Origin: a bacterium
Lineage (GTDB): Bacteria > Acidobacteriota > Thermoanaerobaculia > Multivoradales > JAHEKO01
Assembly: GCA_024224155.1 (NCBI GenBank)
Contig: JAAENP010000018.1
Coordinates: 1 to 42,645, forward strand
Reading direction: 5' to 3'
Length of the DNA: 42,645 bases
Below, piece after piece: positions 7,158 through 16,409 of the stretch (position 1 is the stretch's first letter; every line of letters begins with the position of its first letter). The position numbers and the translations under genes were made by a program. The notes under the pieces were generated by a model, which was not told where the DNA came from, did not search any database, and saw nothing but the letters and a program-made list of their open reading frames with translations.

Positions 7158-8954
7158 ATGGCTATCCGAACGCTAGCCGATCTTCTCTTCGTCATCGAGT
7201 CGTATGACAAGTCCGACTGCCTGATGCATAAGGTCGACGGTCGCTATAGATCCATCTCCTCGCGCGCGCTCGTGGATAGGGTCCAGACGGTCGCCGCGAG
7301 CCTGGTCCAGTTCGGCGTCGAGCCTGGGGACCGCGTCGCTTTGATGGCCGAGAACGGGCCCCACTGGCCGACGGTGGATTTCGCGGCGCTGGGCGTCGGG
7401 GCGGTCCTGGTTCCGGTCTACCCGACCTTGACATCCGACCAGGCCGCCTACGTGGTCAACGACTGCGGTGCAGAGATCGCTCTGATCCAGGGCCGGGAGC
7501 GTCTGGACGGGCTGCTGGAAATCAGGGACGACATGCCCGCGATCAAGAACTTCGTGTTGATCGAAGGCGAGCCGCCGAGCGATGCCATCAAGACTCTGGA
7601 CAGCCTGACACGCGATTCCGCTCCCATGCCCCTGGAGGAGCTCAAGGAGCGAGCCTCGAGAATCAAGCCCGAAGACCTAGCGACCTTCATCTACACCAGC
7701 GGCACCACCGGCAATCCGAAGGGCGTGATGCTAACCCACGAGAACATCGCTTCCAACGTCGAGGCGTGCCTCACTTGCCTCGACATCGAGCCCCACCAGA
7801 CGGCGCTCTCGTTTCTGCCGTTGTCGCACTCGTTCGAGCGTACGATCGACTACATCTACTTTCGCCAGGGCGTCACGGTCGCGTACGCCGAATCGGTTCA
7901 AACCGTGGCCCAGAACTTCGGCGAAGTCCGGCCTCATGTGTTCGTTTCGGTGCCGCGGGTGTACGAGAAAGTCCTCGCCAGAGTGCGAGAGAACGTCTCG
8001 AAGAGCTCGCCTCTCAAAAGGAAGATCTTCAGCTGGGCGGTGAGCGTGGCCAAGAAAGCTCTGCCCTACCGCCTCACCCGCAAGACGCCGCCGGGATTTC
8101 TCGGCTTCAAGCTCAAGCTCGCCGACAAACTCGTCTTTGGCAAGATCAAGGAGCGCCTCGGCGGCCGTTTCGAGGTCGCCACCTCGGGTGGGGCGCCGCT
8201 GGCGAGGGACGTCGCCGAGTTCTTCTGGGGAGCCGGCATCGAGATCTACGAGGGTTACGGCCTGTCGGAGACGTCGCCCGTCCTGACCGTCAACCGGCCC
8301 GGGTTCGTCAAGATGGGCACAGTCGGTAGAGCGATCCCCGGAGTCACGCTCAAGATTGCCGACGACGGCGAGATTCTCGCCAAGGGCCCCAACATCATGA
8401 AGGGCTACCACAACCTCGCCGAGAAGACGGCCGAGGCGATCGATGCGGAGGGATGGTTTCACACCGGCGATATCGGCGAGATCGACGAGGAGGGCTTCCT
8501 GAGGATCACCGACCGCAAGAAGGAGATCATCGTCAACGCCTACGGAAAGAACGTAGCGCCGGCCCCGATCGAAGGCCAGCTCAAGGCCAGCCAGTACATC
8601 GAACAGGCGGTCGTCATCGGTGACCGGCGCAAGTTCCTGTCTGCGCTCCTAGTGCCCGATTTCGCCACGCTCGAAGTCTGGGCCGGCAATCAGGGCCTCG
8701 GCACGGACGATCGCGCCGCACTGCTGGCGGACTCAAAGGTCCAGGAGCTCTTCGCGGGTGAAGTCCGGAATGCCAACAAGGAGTTGGCCAAATACGAGCG
8801 GATTCACGCGTGGGAGCTTCTGTCGCACGAGTTCACCATCGAAAGCGGAGAGCTCACTCCGACCCAGAAGATCAAGCGTCGCGTCATCAACCAGAAATAC
8901 GGCGAAGTCATAGAACAGGTCTATCGCGACGCCGAGGCCGAGCGCTCGGCCTGA
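7158..8954 (+). CDS. Long-chain fatty-acid--CoA ligase (AMP-binding)
   Basis: A 598-residue adenylate-forming enzyme that activates fatty acids to acyl-CoA through an acyl-AMP intermediate. The P-loop motif YTSGTTGNPKGVMLTHEN lies near residues 175-192, the EGYGLSETSP motif near 370, and the hinge/adenylate motif GWFHTGDIGEID with ITDRKKEIIV near 435-460; PTQKIKRR near the C-terminus supplies the catalytic lysine. The form is that of the large FadD15-like bacterial ligases. I chose the ATG at 7158 over a GTG two codons upstream because AAGGGGG (7146-7152) is then well spaced. The next gene, 54 bases downstream on the same strand, encodes two steps of beta-oxidation, so the pair supplies and degrades acyl-CoA. 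Confidence 0.93.
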   Translation: MAIRTLADLLFVIESYDKSDCLMHKVDGRYRSISSRALVDRVQTVAASLVQFGVEPGDRVALMAENGPHWPTVDFAALGVGAVLVPVYPTLTSDQAAYVVNDCGAEIALIQGRERLDGLLEIRDDMPAIKNFVLIEGEPPSDAIKTLDSLTRDSAPMPLEELKERASRIKPEDLATFIYTSGTTGNPKGVMLTHENIASNVEACLTCLDIEPHQTALSFLPLSHSFERTIDYIYFRQGVTVAYAESVQTVAQNFGEVRPHVFVSVPRVYEKVLARVRENVSKSSPLKRKIFSWAVSVAKKALPYRLTRKTPPGFLGFKLKLADKLVFGKIKERLGGRFEVATSGGAPLARDVAEFFWGAGIEIYEGYGLSETSPVLTVNRPGFVKMGTVGRAIPGVTLKIADDGEILAKGPNIMKGYHNLAEKTAEAIDAEGWFHTGDIGEIDEEGFLRITDRKKEIIVNAYGKNVAPAPIEGQLKASQYIEQAVVIGDRRKFLSALLVPDFATLEVWAGNQGLGTDDRAALLADSKVQELFAGEVRNANKELAKYERIHAWELLSHEFTIESGELTPTQKIKRRVINQKYGEVIEQVYRDAEAERSA

Positions 8955-9008
8955 GTACCAAAGCCCGAACGCGCTGAGGCGGCCGGGCGGATCGGGGAGG
9001 AATTCACA

Positions 9009-11141
9009 GTGGGTACGGCATTCCGTCTCGAGATAACCGAGAGCGGTCTCGCGACCGTAGTCTTCGACCTTCCGGACAAGAGGGCCAACGTCTTCACCCG
9101 CGAGGCCATGGAAGAGCTCGCCTTGCTTGTCGACGAGCTATCGGGTCGAAGTGAGGTCAGGTGCGCGATTCTGGCCTCGGCGAAAGAGCGGATCTTCATC
9201 GCCGGGGCCGATGTCGACGCGATTGCCGGCGTGACCGATCCGGCCGAGGCCGAGCAGGGCTCGCGCCAAGGTCAGGAGCTCTTCGATCGCTGGCAGGCCC
9301 TGCCGTTCCCAACGATCGCCGCCGTGCGCGGAACCTGCATGGGCGGCGGGACCGAGATCTCACTTTCGTGCGACTACATCCTGATCAGCGATCGGGAAGA
9401 CATTCGAATCGGCCTTCCCGAGACCAAGCTGGGAATCGTGCCCGGATGGGGCGGCTGCACCAAGCTGCCGCGCAAGGTCGGCCTCACCGCCGCTCTCGAC
9501 ATCATTCTGGCCGGCAAGGCGGTTCGCCCCGGGAAAGCCTTCAAGATCGGATTGGCCGACGCGCTGATTCCGGACGCCAGCTTCCCACGCGAGGTGCGCA
9601 GGTTCGCGGAAGGTGTCATCGCTGGCAAGAAACCGAAATCCCGCGGCTCGAGCCTGCGAGCGAGACTGCTCGAGAAGAACCCACTCGGCCGCAAGATCGT
9701 CTTCGACCAGGCACGCAAGCAGGTGATGAAGACCACTCGCGGCCACTACCCCGCACCGCTGCGCGCGCTCGAAGTCGTCAAGACGTCGCTCTCGGACGGA
9801 CACCAGGCCGGGCTCGAAGCCGAGGCGCGGGCGATCGGCGAGCTCGCCGTCTCGCCAACCGCCAAGAACCTGATCCACCTCTTTCACATGATGGAAGCCG
9901 CCAAGAGCGGCGGCCTCGCCGAGGGCGGCAAGCCCATTCAAATCGAGTCGACCGCCGTTCTCGGTGCCGGCGTGATGGGTGGAGGAATCGCCCAGATCCT
10001 CGCCGACAAGCTCTCGCTCCCGGTCCGCATGAAGGACATCAGCCACGACGCCCTGGCCAAGGGTGTGCAGCATGCCGCGGGCCTTTTCCGGAAACAGGTC
10101 AAGCGCAGGTGGCTCAAGCGCCCCGGAGCGGAACGCAGGCTGGCGCTCATCCGCTCCAGCCTGGACTATTCCGGTTTCAGCGAGGTCGACCTGGTCATCG
10201 AGGCGATCGTCGAGAGACTCGACGTCAAACAGAAGGTCTTCGCCGAGCTCGCGTCGATGGTCCCGGAGCACTGCGTCCTGGCCAGCAATACGTCGTCGTT
10301 GTCAATCGACCTGATCGCGCGGGACACGCCCAATCCCCAGCGCGTGGTCGGCATGCATTTCTTCAATCCGGTGCACAGGATGCCGCTGGTCGAGGTCGTG
10401 GTCGGCGAGAAGACCTCTGCCACGGCGATCAACACCATCGTGGAAGTTTCGCGCAAGCTCGGCAAGACCCCGATCGTGGTCAAGAGCGGTCCGGGTTTCC
10501 TGGTCAACCGCCTGCTCGCCTTCACCATGGCCGAGGCCATGTGGCTGCTCGACGAGGGGCACCGGATGGAGGATCTCGACGAGGCCGCGTCGAGCTGGGG
10601 CATGCCGATGGGTCCGTGTGCGCTCACCGACGAAGTCGGACTCGACACGGCGGTTCACGTATCGCACATCATGTCCGAGGCCTACCCGGAACGGCTCACC
10701 TACCCCGGCTGGATGGACAAAATGGTCGAGGACGGGCGCCTGGGGGCCAAGGCCCAGAAGGGCTTCTATCTCTACAAGAAGGGTCGGAGAACCAGGCCCG
10801 ACCCCGCGGTCTACGAGCTGCTCGGCATTACCTCCAAGATCGACGACCCCAACGCCGGTCGGATGTCCGAGCGCCTGATGCTGCCGATGGTCAACGAAGC
10901 GGCCCGCTGTCTCGAAGAGCAGATCGTCCGGAGCGCCGCGGACCTGGACCTGGCGATGATCTTCGGAACCGGCTTCCCTCCATTCCGCGGCGGGCTCTGC
11001 CGCTGGGCCGACGCGCAGGGACTGGACAAGCTGGCGGCCGAAATGGAGCGCTGGGCGACCGAGCTCGGCGACCGCTTCCAGCCCGGCGACGCCTATCGCC
11101 GGGTCGTCGAGGCCGGCGGATTCTACGAGAAGTACGGCTAG
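9009..11141 (+). CDS. Bifunctional enoyl-CoA hydratase / 3-hydroxyacyl-CoA dehydrogenase (FadJ/FadB type)
   Basis: A 710-residue multifunctional beta-oxidation enzyme. The N-terminal crotonase domain (about 1-190) has its oxyanion-hole segment IAGADVDA and both catalytic glutamates, E116 in GGGTEISLSCDY and E138 in GLPETKLGIVPGWGG. The NAD-binding domain begins near residue 315 with AVLGAGVMGGGIAQ, and the dehydrogenase motif HFFNPVHRMPLVEVV carries the catalytic histidine. The C-terminal part ends in the conserved GTGFPPFRGG block. The start is GTG with GGGGAGG about nine bases upstream. The thiolase that usually partners this subunit is not in the window. The gene is followed after 11 bases by dispersed repeat copy B and faces the convergent beta-propeller gene. 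Confidence 0.94.
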   Translation: MGTAFRLEITESGLATVVFDLPDKRANVFTREAMEELALLVDELSGRSEVRCAILASAKERIFIAGADVDAIAGVTDPAEAEQGSRQGQELFDRWQALPFPTIAAVRGTCMGGGTEISLSCDYILISDREDIRIGLPETKLGIVPGWGGCTKLPRKVGLTAALDIILAGKAVRPGKAFKIGLADALIPDASFPREVRRFAEGVIAGKKPKSRGSSLRARLLEKNPLGRKIVFDQARKQVMKTTRGHYPAPLRALEVVKTSLSDGHQAGLEAEARAIGELAVSPTAKNLIHLFHMMEAAKSGGLAEGGKPIQIESTAVLGAGVMGGGIAQILADKLSLPVRMKDISHDALAKGVQHAAGLFRKQVKRRWLKRPGAERRLALIRSSLDYSGFSEVDLVIEAIVERLDVKQKVFAELASMVPEHCVLASNTSSLSIDLIARDTPNPQRVVGMHFFNPVHRMPLVEVVVGEKTSATAINTIVEVSRKLGKTPIVVKSGPGFLVNRLLAFTMAEAMWLLDEGHRMEDLDEAASSWGMPMGPCALTDEVGLDTAVHVSHIMSEAYPERLTYPGWMDKMVEDGRLGAKAQKGFYLYKKGRRTRPDPAVYELLGITSKIDDPNAGRMSERLMLPMVNEAARCLEEQIVRSAADLDLAMIFGTGFPPFRGGLCRWADAQGLDKLAAEMERWATELGDRFQPGDAYRRVVEAGGFYEKYG

Positions 11142-11152
11142 GCCCTCGAGAG

Positions 11153-11189
11153 CCAGTCGGGAGGGGACACGATGGAATCGTGTCCCCGA
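11153..11189 (+). repeat. Dispersed palindromic repeat, element 1, copy B
   Basis: A short copy of the right end of element 1: CCAGTCGGGAGGGGACACGA, loop TGGAA, TCGTGTCCCCGA. The perfect 10-bp stem is 11163-11172 / 11178-11187. It fills most of the 58-base gap between two convergent genes, a position where a bidirectional terminator would be expected, although there is no T-tract. Confidence 0.85.
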
Positions 11190-11199
11190 GGTCCCCGAA

Positions 11200-12567
11200 T
11201 CAGCGCCCCACGGCCACCAGGTGGTTTCTGGTTCGAAAGAAGAGGATCCCGTCCGAGATGGCCGGAGTCGCCATACAGACCTCGCCCATCTCGTTCGTCG
11301 CCAGGAGCCGGTACTCGCGGCCGGCTCTGACGACGTAGACCTCGCCCGTTTCAGCGGTCAGGTAGACCTTGCCGTCACCCGCCACGAGTGAAGCGGTGAA
11401 TCCCGTGTTTCCTGTAATCCGTTGCTCATAGTGGAGCTCTCCGAACTTGGCGTCGCGAACCCGCAGGATGCCGTTGTCGCGCAGAATGTAGATCAGGCCG
11501 TCGTAGACCACCGTCGTGGGCATGTAGGAGCCGCCGCGGGGTGCACTCCAGGCCACGTACTTGTTCGCGGTCTCGCCTTCTTCCAGAGATATATCCCCCA
11601 CCGCAGTCGTCTTGATGGCGTAGACGGGCATGCCACCCCCATGGGCCTGCGTCACGTAGATCAGATCATCTACCACGTACGGTGTCGGCGTCGGGATATC
11701 TCCCCGGCCGTGCATCCGCCACACCTCCTTGCCCGAGCTCAGGTCGTAGCCGCCCATGTGCCGGTAGCCGTTGACGATGACCTGCGATCCGATCTCGCCG
11801 ACATGCACGGTGGGGGTGCTCCAGGTCGGGACGTCGTGCCGAGCCGTGCGCCAGAGCTCCTTCCCGGTATCGGCGGCAAACGCCGCCAGAAACGAATTCT
11901 CCTTGACATCGACCTGGATGATCACCTTGCCTTCATGAATCACCGGTGAGCTGGCGAAGCCCCACTGGTTTCCCGGAACCTCGAAGTAGCCGGCTTCGAG
12001 GACTCCGAAGTCCTTCTTCCAGAGCAATTCACCCTCCACGTCGTAGACGAACAGACCCTCCGATCCGAAGAAGGCGACAACGTGTTTGCCATCCGTCGCC
12101 ACCGTGCAATTGGCATGGGAGGCCTTCGGATGACGCTCGATGCGGGGGACCCCTTCGCGCGCCGTCCGCTTCCAAAGAAGCTTGCCGTCGCGCTTGTCGA
12201 AGGCATGGACCATGAACCTATGAGTCGTTTCGTCTTTGACGGAATCGATGTCGCCGTAAAGGCCGACCTTGAGCTCGGGATCTTGCTTGCCGCTGATCGC
12301 GGTGGTCAGATAGATGCGATCGCCCCAGATCACCGGAGAAGAGTGTCCGAGACCCGCAACCGGGACCCTCCAAAGGACGTTCGTCGTGTCCGCGACCGAC
12401 CACTCCGTTGGCAGCGAGGCACCCTGGGCCACGCCGCGGGCGTGGGCACCCCGGAAGCCGGGCCAATTGCCGTCGACTTCAGCCTTGGCGGGTGCGACCA
12501 AGACCAGCCTGAGGCAGGTGAGACTGACGGCTAGGGCAACAGTGTGGCGCGAATTGCGGTGGCACAT
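11200..12567 (-). CDS. Exported PQQ-like beta-propeller repeat protein
   Basis: A 455-residue secreted protein built of beta-propeller blades like those of the PQQ-binding/YncE/BamB superfamily. Repeated blade motifs are visible: GKLLWKRTAREG, GELLWKKDFGV, GKELWRTARHD, GKEVWRMHGRGD and KVYLTAETGEVYVV. The N-terminal start of the mature part, NWPGFRGAHARG, is typical of a group common in Acidobacteriota and Planctomycetota. I chose the ATG at 12567 because AAGGAGGA lies just upstream and a signal peptide follows, ending near APAKA; the longer open frame upstream has none of this. No catalytic residues can be assigned, so enzyme function is not claimed. It is divergent from the VWFA-related gene. 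Confidence 0.88.
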   Translation of the reverse strand: MCHRNSRHTVALAVSLTCLRLVLVAPAKAEVDGNWPGFRGAHARGVAQGASLPTEWSVADTTNVLWRVPVAGLGHSSPVIWGDRIYLTTAISGKQDPELKVGLYGDIDSVKDETTHRFMVHAFDKRDGKLLWKRTAREGVPRIERHPKASHANCTVATDGKHVVAFFGSEGLFVYDVEGELLWKKDFGVLEAGYFEVPGNQWGFASSPVIHEGKVIIQVDVKENSFLAAFAADTGKELWRTARHDVPTWSTPTVHVGEIGSQVIVNGYRHMGGYDLSSGKEVWRMHGRGDIPTPTPYVVDDLIYVTQAHGGGMPVYAIKTTAVGDISLEEGETANKYVAWSAPRGGSYMPTTVVYDGLIYILRDNGILRVRDAKFGELHYEQRITGNTGFTASLVAGDGKVYLTAETGEVYVVRAGREYRLLATNEMGEVCMATPAISDGILFFRTRNHLVAVGR

Positions 12568-12809
12568 CCTGAATCCTCCTTGCGATTGACCCGGAGCGTC
12601 ATTATGTACGGTACTGCACTCTCTCTCGTTGCCCGGAGGGTACACTGTCATCGATTGTCGACGGTGGCCGCCGAGGTCCGCCCATCCCCCGCGAGATGAT
12701 TGCCAGGAGTGGCTTGCAGTTCCGCGCGGTTTCGACCTGGCTCGGGATTTGCTCTTATTTGGGCGATGAGGGCAGGTCGGATGCAAAAACGCACACAGCA
12801 GGAGGCTTG

Positions 12810-13925
12810 ATGAGACCCGCAAAGTACTTTTTGTCCGCGCTCGCGCTTGTTGCGGCCTTTCCGTTCTCGGCGACAGCTCAGGAGAGGAGCGCCGGTACGT
12901 TCGAGGGCGAAGTCAGTGTCAACGAGGTCCTCCTCGACGTCGTGGTCACAGACAAGAACGGCAACGTGATTCTGGGTCTCGACCGCGACGACTTCATCGT
13001 CGAAGAGGAGGACGGCGTCGTGGAGCTGACCGGCTCGACCTTCTATTCGAATCGCCAACTGGTCGATTCGAGCGACGTTGCCGCGACCTTGAAGATCTCC
13101 CCCGATGAGATGCCGGTGGACCGCTACTTCATCCTGTTCCTCCACGACCAGCGCCTCGCCGCACCCAGCCTCACCACCAAGTACATGGATCTGGCGCGAC
13201 GCGCCGAGACGTGGATCCGAACCGAGCTTCTTCCCAACGACTGGGTCGCGGTTGTCCGCTACGACTTCAAGCTCAAGGTCTACACCGACTTCACCCGGGA
13301 CAACGAGCAGCTCGCGCAGGCGATTCACGACGCGGCCCGAGGCAAAAATCCACCGGAAGTCTGGCCCTCGCGCCTCGAGGAGCGGCGGTCGGAAGGCCCC
13401 TCGCTGCTGGCAAACCTGCCCCAGGGCAAGGAGCTCCGGCGCCAGACCAAAAGGCTCTACAGCGGCCTCGAGATCCTCGCCGAAGCCGCGGGCAACGTAG
13501 TGGGCCGCAAGAACCTGCTCTTCTTCAGCGCGGGTTTCGGTGAGGTCACCGGCTTCGGCACCGTCCTACCGGACGAACGCTACTACGACGACATGGTGCA
13601 CACCCTCAATGACAACAACCTTGCCGTCTACTCGATCTCGGTGCTCACCGGCATCGACTTCGCCGGACAGCTGCTCGTAAATACCAGAGGCGTGCAGGAC
13701 AGCATGAACGTGCTCGCCATCGACACCGGCGGCGAATACCTCTTCAACCACGTGAGCTTCGAGGCTCCCCTGGCCGCGGTACTCGAAGAGAACAGCGGCT
13801 ACTACCTGCTCAGCTACAGTTCAGAGACACCGGCCGGTCAATCCGGCTACCGGAAGGTCGAGGTCAGAGTGAAGAACCCCGATCTCGATGTAAAGGCTCG
13901 CGAGGGCTATCGATTCGGAGCCTAG
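12810..13925 (+). CDS. Exported VWFA-related protein (Acidobacterial family)
   Basis: A 371-residue secreted protein of the family described as VWFA-related Acidobacterial domain, often present in many copies in those genomes; its function is unknown. A signal peptide (MRPAKYFLSALALVAAFPFS) ends near ATAQE. The family's opening beta domain follows (EVSVNEVLLDVVVTDKNGN, then GLDRDDFIVEEEDG), then a von Willebrand A-like domain with YFILFLHDQR, GRKNLLFFSAGFGEV and a C-terminal SGYYLLSYSSETP segment. The canonical DxSxS metal site of VWA domains is replaced by LHDQRLAA, so metal binding is doubtful. GGAGG (12801-12805) precedes the ATG. Its stop codon shares the palindrome CTAG with the stop of the convergent phosphatase gene. 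Confidence 0.9.
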   Translation: MRPAKYFLSALALVAAFPFSATAQERSAGTFEGEVSVNEVLLDVVVTDKNGNVILGLDRDDFIVEEEDGVVELTGSTFYSNRQLVDSSDVAATLKISPDEMPVDRYFILFLHDQRLAAPSLTTKYMDLARRAETWIRTELLPNDWVAVVRYDFKLKVYTDFTRDNEQLAQAIHDAARGKNPPEVWPSRLEERRSEGPSLLANLPQGKELRRQTKRLYSGLEILAEAAGNVVGRKNLLFFSAGFGEVTGFGTVLPDERYYDDMVHTLNDNNLAVYSISVLTGIDFAGQLLVNTRGVQDSMNVLAIDTGGEYLFNHVSFEAPLAAVLEENSGYYLLSYSSETPAGQSGYRKVEVRVKNPDLDVKAREGYRFGA

Positions 13926-14689
13926 GAGCCGGAATCTGACTCCGTAAAGCTCACCAACAGCACGGTCACGTTGTCCGGGCCGCCGCCGTCGTTGGCCGCG
14001 CCGATGAGCGTCGCGCAGCGCCCGTCCAGGGTGCCGCCGCCGCCGAGTATCTCGGCGATCTCTTCATCCTCGAGAACGCCGGTCAAGCCATCCGTGCAAA
14101 GCAGAAAGAGATCACCGGCCTGCACATCGTGGGCAGATTGGTCGACGACGAGCTCCGCCTCTCCGCCCAGGGCGCGAGTCACCACATTCCGAAAGGGATG
14201 GCTGCGAGCCTCGTCCAGCGAGAGCTCTCCCGCTGACACCTGCTGACCGACCCAGGTGTGGTCCTCGGTCAGTTGCTCGAGCCGGCCGCCGCGGAGACGA
14301 TAGGCCCGACTGTCGCCGACATGAGCGATCACCGCGGTGGCGTCCCTGGACATCATCGCGACCATCGTCGCTCCCATTCCGGCCAGGTCCTCGTTCTCCT
14401 CCACCGCTTTGAAAACCGCCTGGTTCGCCCGCACCAGCGCTTTGCGAAGCTCGTCCCCGAACGGCTCGAGACTGCCCTTTCGCCCCCAGGCTTTTCTAGG
14501 CACCGCCTCGATCGACTCGCAGACCGACAACGTCACCAGCCGCGACGCGACCTCGCCGTTGCCGTGGCCACCCATGCCATCGGCGATCAGAAACAGCCCG
14601 CTCTCCGGGCGAATCGCGAAGTAGTCCTCGTTGGTCGAGCGACTCCTGCCCACGTCGGAACGAGCCGCTGCTGAAGAGTGAATGGCCAA
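13922..14689 (-). CDS. PP2C-type serine/threonine phosphatase (Stp1-like)
   Basis: A soluble PP2C phosphatase of 255 residues, the normal size for bacterial Stp1/PrpC enzymes, which remove phosphate from Ser/Thr residues and usually oppose Hanks-type kinases. All PP2C motifs are present: SDVGRSRSTNEDYF, LIADGMGGHGNGE (metal aspartate), AHVGDSRAYRL, LTEDHTWVGQQV, LCTDGLTGVL and GGPDNVTVLL. No partner kinase is in the window. The start appears to be TTG (14687-14689); no better in-frame ATG precedes the SDVGRSRS motif. It is the last gene of the operon that begins at 17996, 34 bases after the J-domain gene, so it may act on proteins encoded there. Confidence 0.93.
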   Translation of the reverse strand: MAIHSSAAARSDVGRSRSTNEDYFAIRPESGLFLIADGMGGHGNGEVASRLVTLSVCESIEAVPRKAWGRKGSLEPFGDELRKALVRANQAVFKAVEENEDLAGMGATMVAMMSRDATAVIAHVGDSRAYRLRGGRLEQLTEDHTWVGQQVSAGELSLDEARSHPFRNVVTRALGGEAELVVDQSAHDVQAGDLFLLCTDGLTGVLEDEEIAEILGGGGTLDGRCATLIGAANDGGGPDNVTVLLVSFTESDSGS

Positions 14690-14723
14690 ACGACTCAGAA
14701 CCTATTCTCGGGCCGGTATGAAC

Positions 14724-15344
14724 TCAACCGGCCGACTTAGCCATCTGGAGGGCCGTTTGGAAGGCGGCTCGGACCTCGGCATCCTCGCCACCCCAGTCCA
14801 ACGCCTCCTTGTACAGCCGCGCGGCTTCCGCGTACATGCCGCCGCTGTCAAAAGCCTTGGCGGCCTCTTTGAGGTACTTGGCGTTCATCGGCTCGAACTC
14901 GCAGGCCTTGGCGAAGGCGGCCCGGGCCCGCCCTTTGCCGCCGGGGCGCCTCTGACTGGCCACGCCGAGGCTGTACCAGGCCTTGGCGCTGGTCGGAGCC
15001 TCTCGCGTCGCCTGTTCCAGGTTCTCAATCGCTTGCGTAACGTCTCCGGAGCGCAGCGACTCGAGGCCTCTCGCTATGTAGACGCGAGCGGCCTCCTCAG
15101 CGGTCCCCTGCTGTGCCAGCGACGGACGCGAAAGCTCACTGTCGAGCAGCCTTCTGCGCTCACGATCGGTCAAAACGTTAAAGGCCTCGGTGATCTCCTG
15201 GAATTCCTCCTCCGCCTTGACCTTCTCCGCCCCCTGGAAACGATCCGGATGCCTTTCTCGGGCCAGCTCGAGAAACCGCTGCCGAATCTGCTTCTCGGTC
15301 GAGTTCTGAGCCACACCCAGAACCACGTAATAGTCTTTGGCCAT
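14724..15344 (-). CDS. J-domain protein with TPR-like C-terminal half
   Basis: A 206-residue protein. Residues 1-70 are a J domain (DYYVVLGVAQNSTEKQIRQR, then the invariant HPD tripeptide in ARERHPDRF), which in DnaJ proteins stimulates the ATPase of DnaK. There is no Gly/Phe region, zinc finger or DnaJ C-terminal domain. Instead residues from about 85 form tetratricopeptide-like helices (ARVYIARGLESLRSGDVTQA, AKAWYSLGVASQRR, AAFAKACEFEPMNAKYLKEA), suited to binding proteins. It is therefore a specialised co-chaperone rather than DnaJ itself. It sits between the HEAT-like protein at 15381 (36 bases) and the PP2C phosphatase (34 bases). Confidence 0.88.
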   Translation of the reverse strand: MAKDYYVVLGVAQNSTEKQIRQRFLELARERHPDRFQGAEKVKAEEEFQEITEAFNVLTDRERRRLLDSELSRPSLAQQGTAEEAARVYIARGLESLRSGDVTQAIENLEQATREAPTSAKAWYSLGVASQRRPGGKGRARAAFAKACEFEPMNAKYLKEAAKAFDSGGMYAEAARLYKEALDWGGEDAEVRAAFQTALQMAKSAG

Positions 15345-15380
15345 CCTTATCGCGTATCTCCTAAGAACTCCGCGCAGCGC

Positions 15381-16409
15381 TCAATTTCGCTTTATTCTAT
15401 ACAACCTGAGCGCGGTGCTTCGAACGGCATTCGCCACGTTGCGGTCCCGGGAGAGCTGCTGCAGGTCCCGAACGGAAAGGCGCGGCACTAGGCGGGCGGC
15501 CATCCCGGCCGGCGTGCGCGGGTTCTTTGCCAGTGCGAGCATGATCGAGTACTTACGCATCCAGGACCTGGACTTCCCAATCGTATCCAGAACCTCTGAA
15601 GTAACCGCTCGGTTGTTGGCAATCTGCTCCACCTCCAGCTCGTTGACCGGGCTGTTGTGCAGAACCGAAGTCGCGACCATGGGATTCTGGTCCTTGATCA
15701 GTATGCCGCGAAGCCCCTTCGACGCGCCCCGGGTGAGCCGCAAGCGGACTGGAATGGGCAAGGTTCGAATCTGCGACTCGGTCAGTCCGATGGTCTCGTC
15801 CCTGTCGCCTTCCGCCGGGACCGCACCCCTGACCTCCTCGATTGCCTCGGCCAGTTCCTCGTCGGTGACCGCGTCGGCATCCTGCTCGAGCTCCGCACGC
15901 GACTTGCGGGGTCGCCTCTCCCTTGGCAGCAAATGTTCCCGGTACTCGTTGATTCGCCTCTTGGTATAGGCGGTCGCCTGCGGGTTCTGCTCGAGCTCGA
16001 CGAGGAGCTCCGGGAACTCCACGATCACGTCTTGCCGCAGGAGGAGAACTTCCTGCAGCTCGGGATCGAGGACTGCGGCCAGCTCGCTCAGTAGCTCGGG
16101 AGATGTCTGACGCCTCCGCAGAATCGCCTCGAGCACCACCGGATGGCGGAGGTGACGCCCGAGATAGGTCATCACCTCGGGTGTGGTGCCGTCCTCGATC
16201 AGAGCTGCCGCGATCCTCGGCTGGAGGCCGCCTAAGGACTCGGCAGCCTTGCGGCGGATTTCCTCCTGCGCCCCCTCGGTGAGCCGGACCTGGAGCTGGA
16301 TCAACTGCTCGGGCGGCAGCGGCAAGAGACCCGAGGCCGCAAGCAGCTTCGCCTCGTCGCCGCCCTCGAGGACCTCAAGGGCCAGTCCGTGGAGATCGTC
16401 GTGTGTCAT
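15381..16409 (-). CDS. HEAT-like helical repeat protein of unknown function (C)
   Basis: A 342-residue, probably cytoplasmic, all-helical protein. I cannot name a family, but short HEAT-like units with the pattern NPxTP or NxxVT followed by two helices recur (LHNSPVNELEVEQIANNRAV, then ALAKNPRTPAGMAARLVPRL). The middle, about residues 165-195, is charged and low in complexity and probably a linker. The C-terminal part (about 291-335) is clearly related to residues 69-110 of the protein at 17238: both read ALA-x-(N/H)-P-(R/K)-TP, then LVP.L..RDL..L, then a V...VR..A.R.L helix. Its ATG overlaps the TGA of the RodZ-like gene (ATGA at 16406-16409), implying coupled translation. Confidence 0.75.
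   Translation of the reverse strand: MTHDDLHGLALEVLEGGDEAKLLAASGLLPLPPEQLIQLQVRLTEGAQEEIRRKAAESLGGLQPRIAAALIEDGTTPEVMTYLGRHLRHPVVLEAILRRRQTSPELLSELAAVLDPELQEVLLLRQDVIVEFPELLVELEQNPQATAYTKRRINEYREHLLPRERRPRKSRAELEQDADAVTDEELAEAIEEVRGAVPAEGDRDETIGLTESQIRTLPIPVRLRLTRGASKGLRGILIKDQNPMVATSVLHNSPVNELEVEQIANNRAVTSEVLDTIGKSRSWMRKYSIMLALAKNPRTPAGMAARLVPRLSVRDLQQLSRDRNVANAVRSTALRLYRIKRN

Noticed and set aside
9161-11338. A 725-residue open frame on the plus strand overlapping the beta-oxidation enzyme gene
   Set aside because: It lies in another frame of a gene with complete catalytic motifs, is extremely rich in Arg, Gly and Pro, and has no domain. It is a shadow frame of high-GC coding DNA.
12648-13328. 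A 226-residue minus-strand open frame opposite the VWFA-related gene
   Set aside because: Antisense to a gene with signal peptide, ribosome binding site and family motifs; the reading has no recognisable domain.
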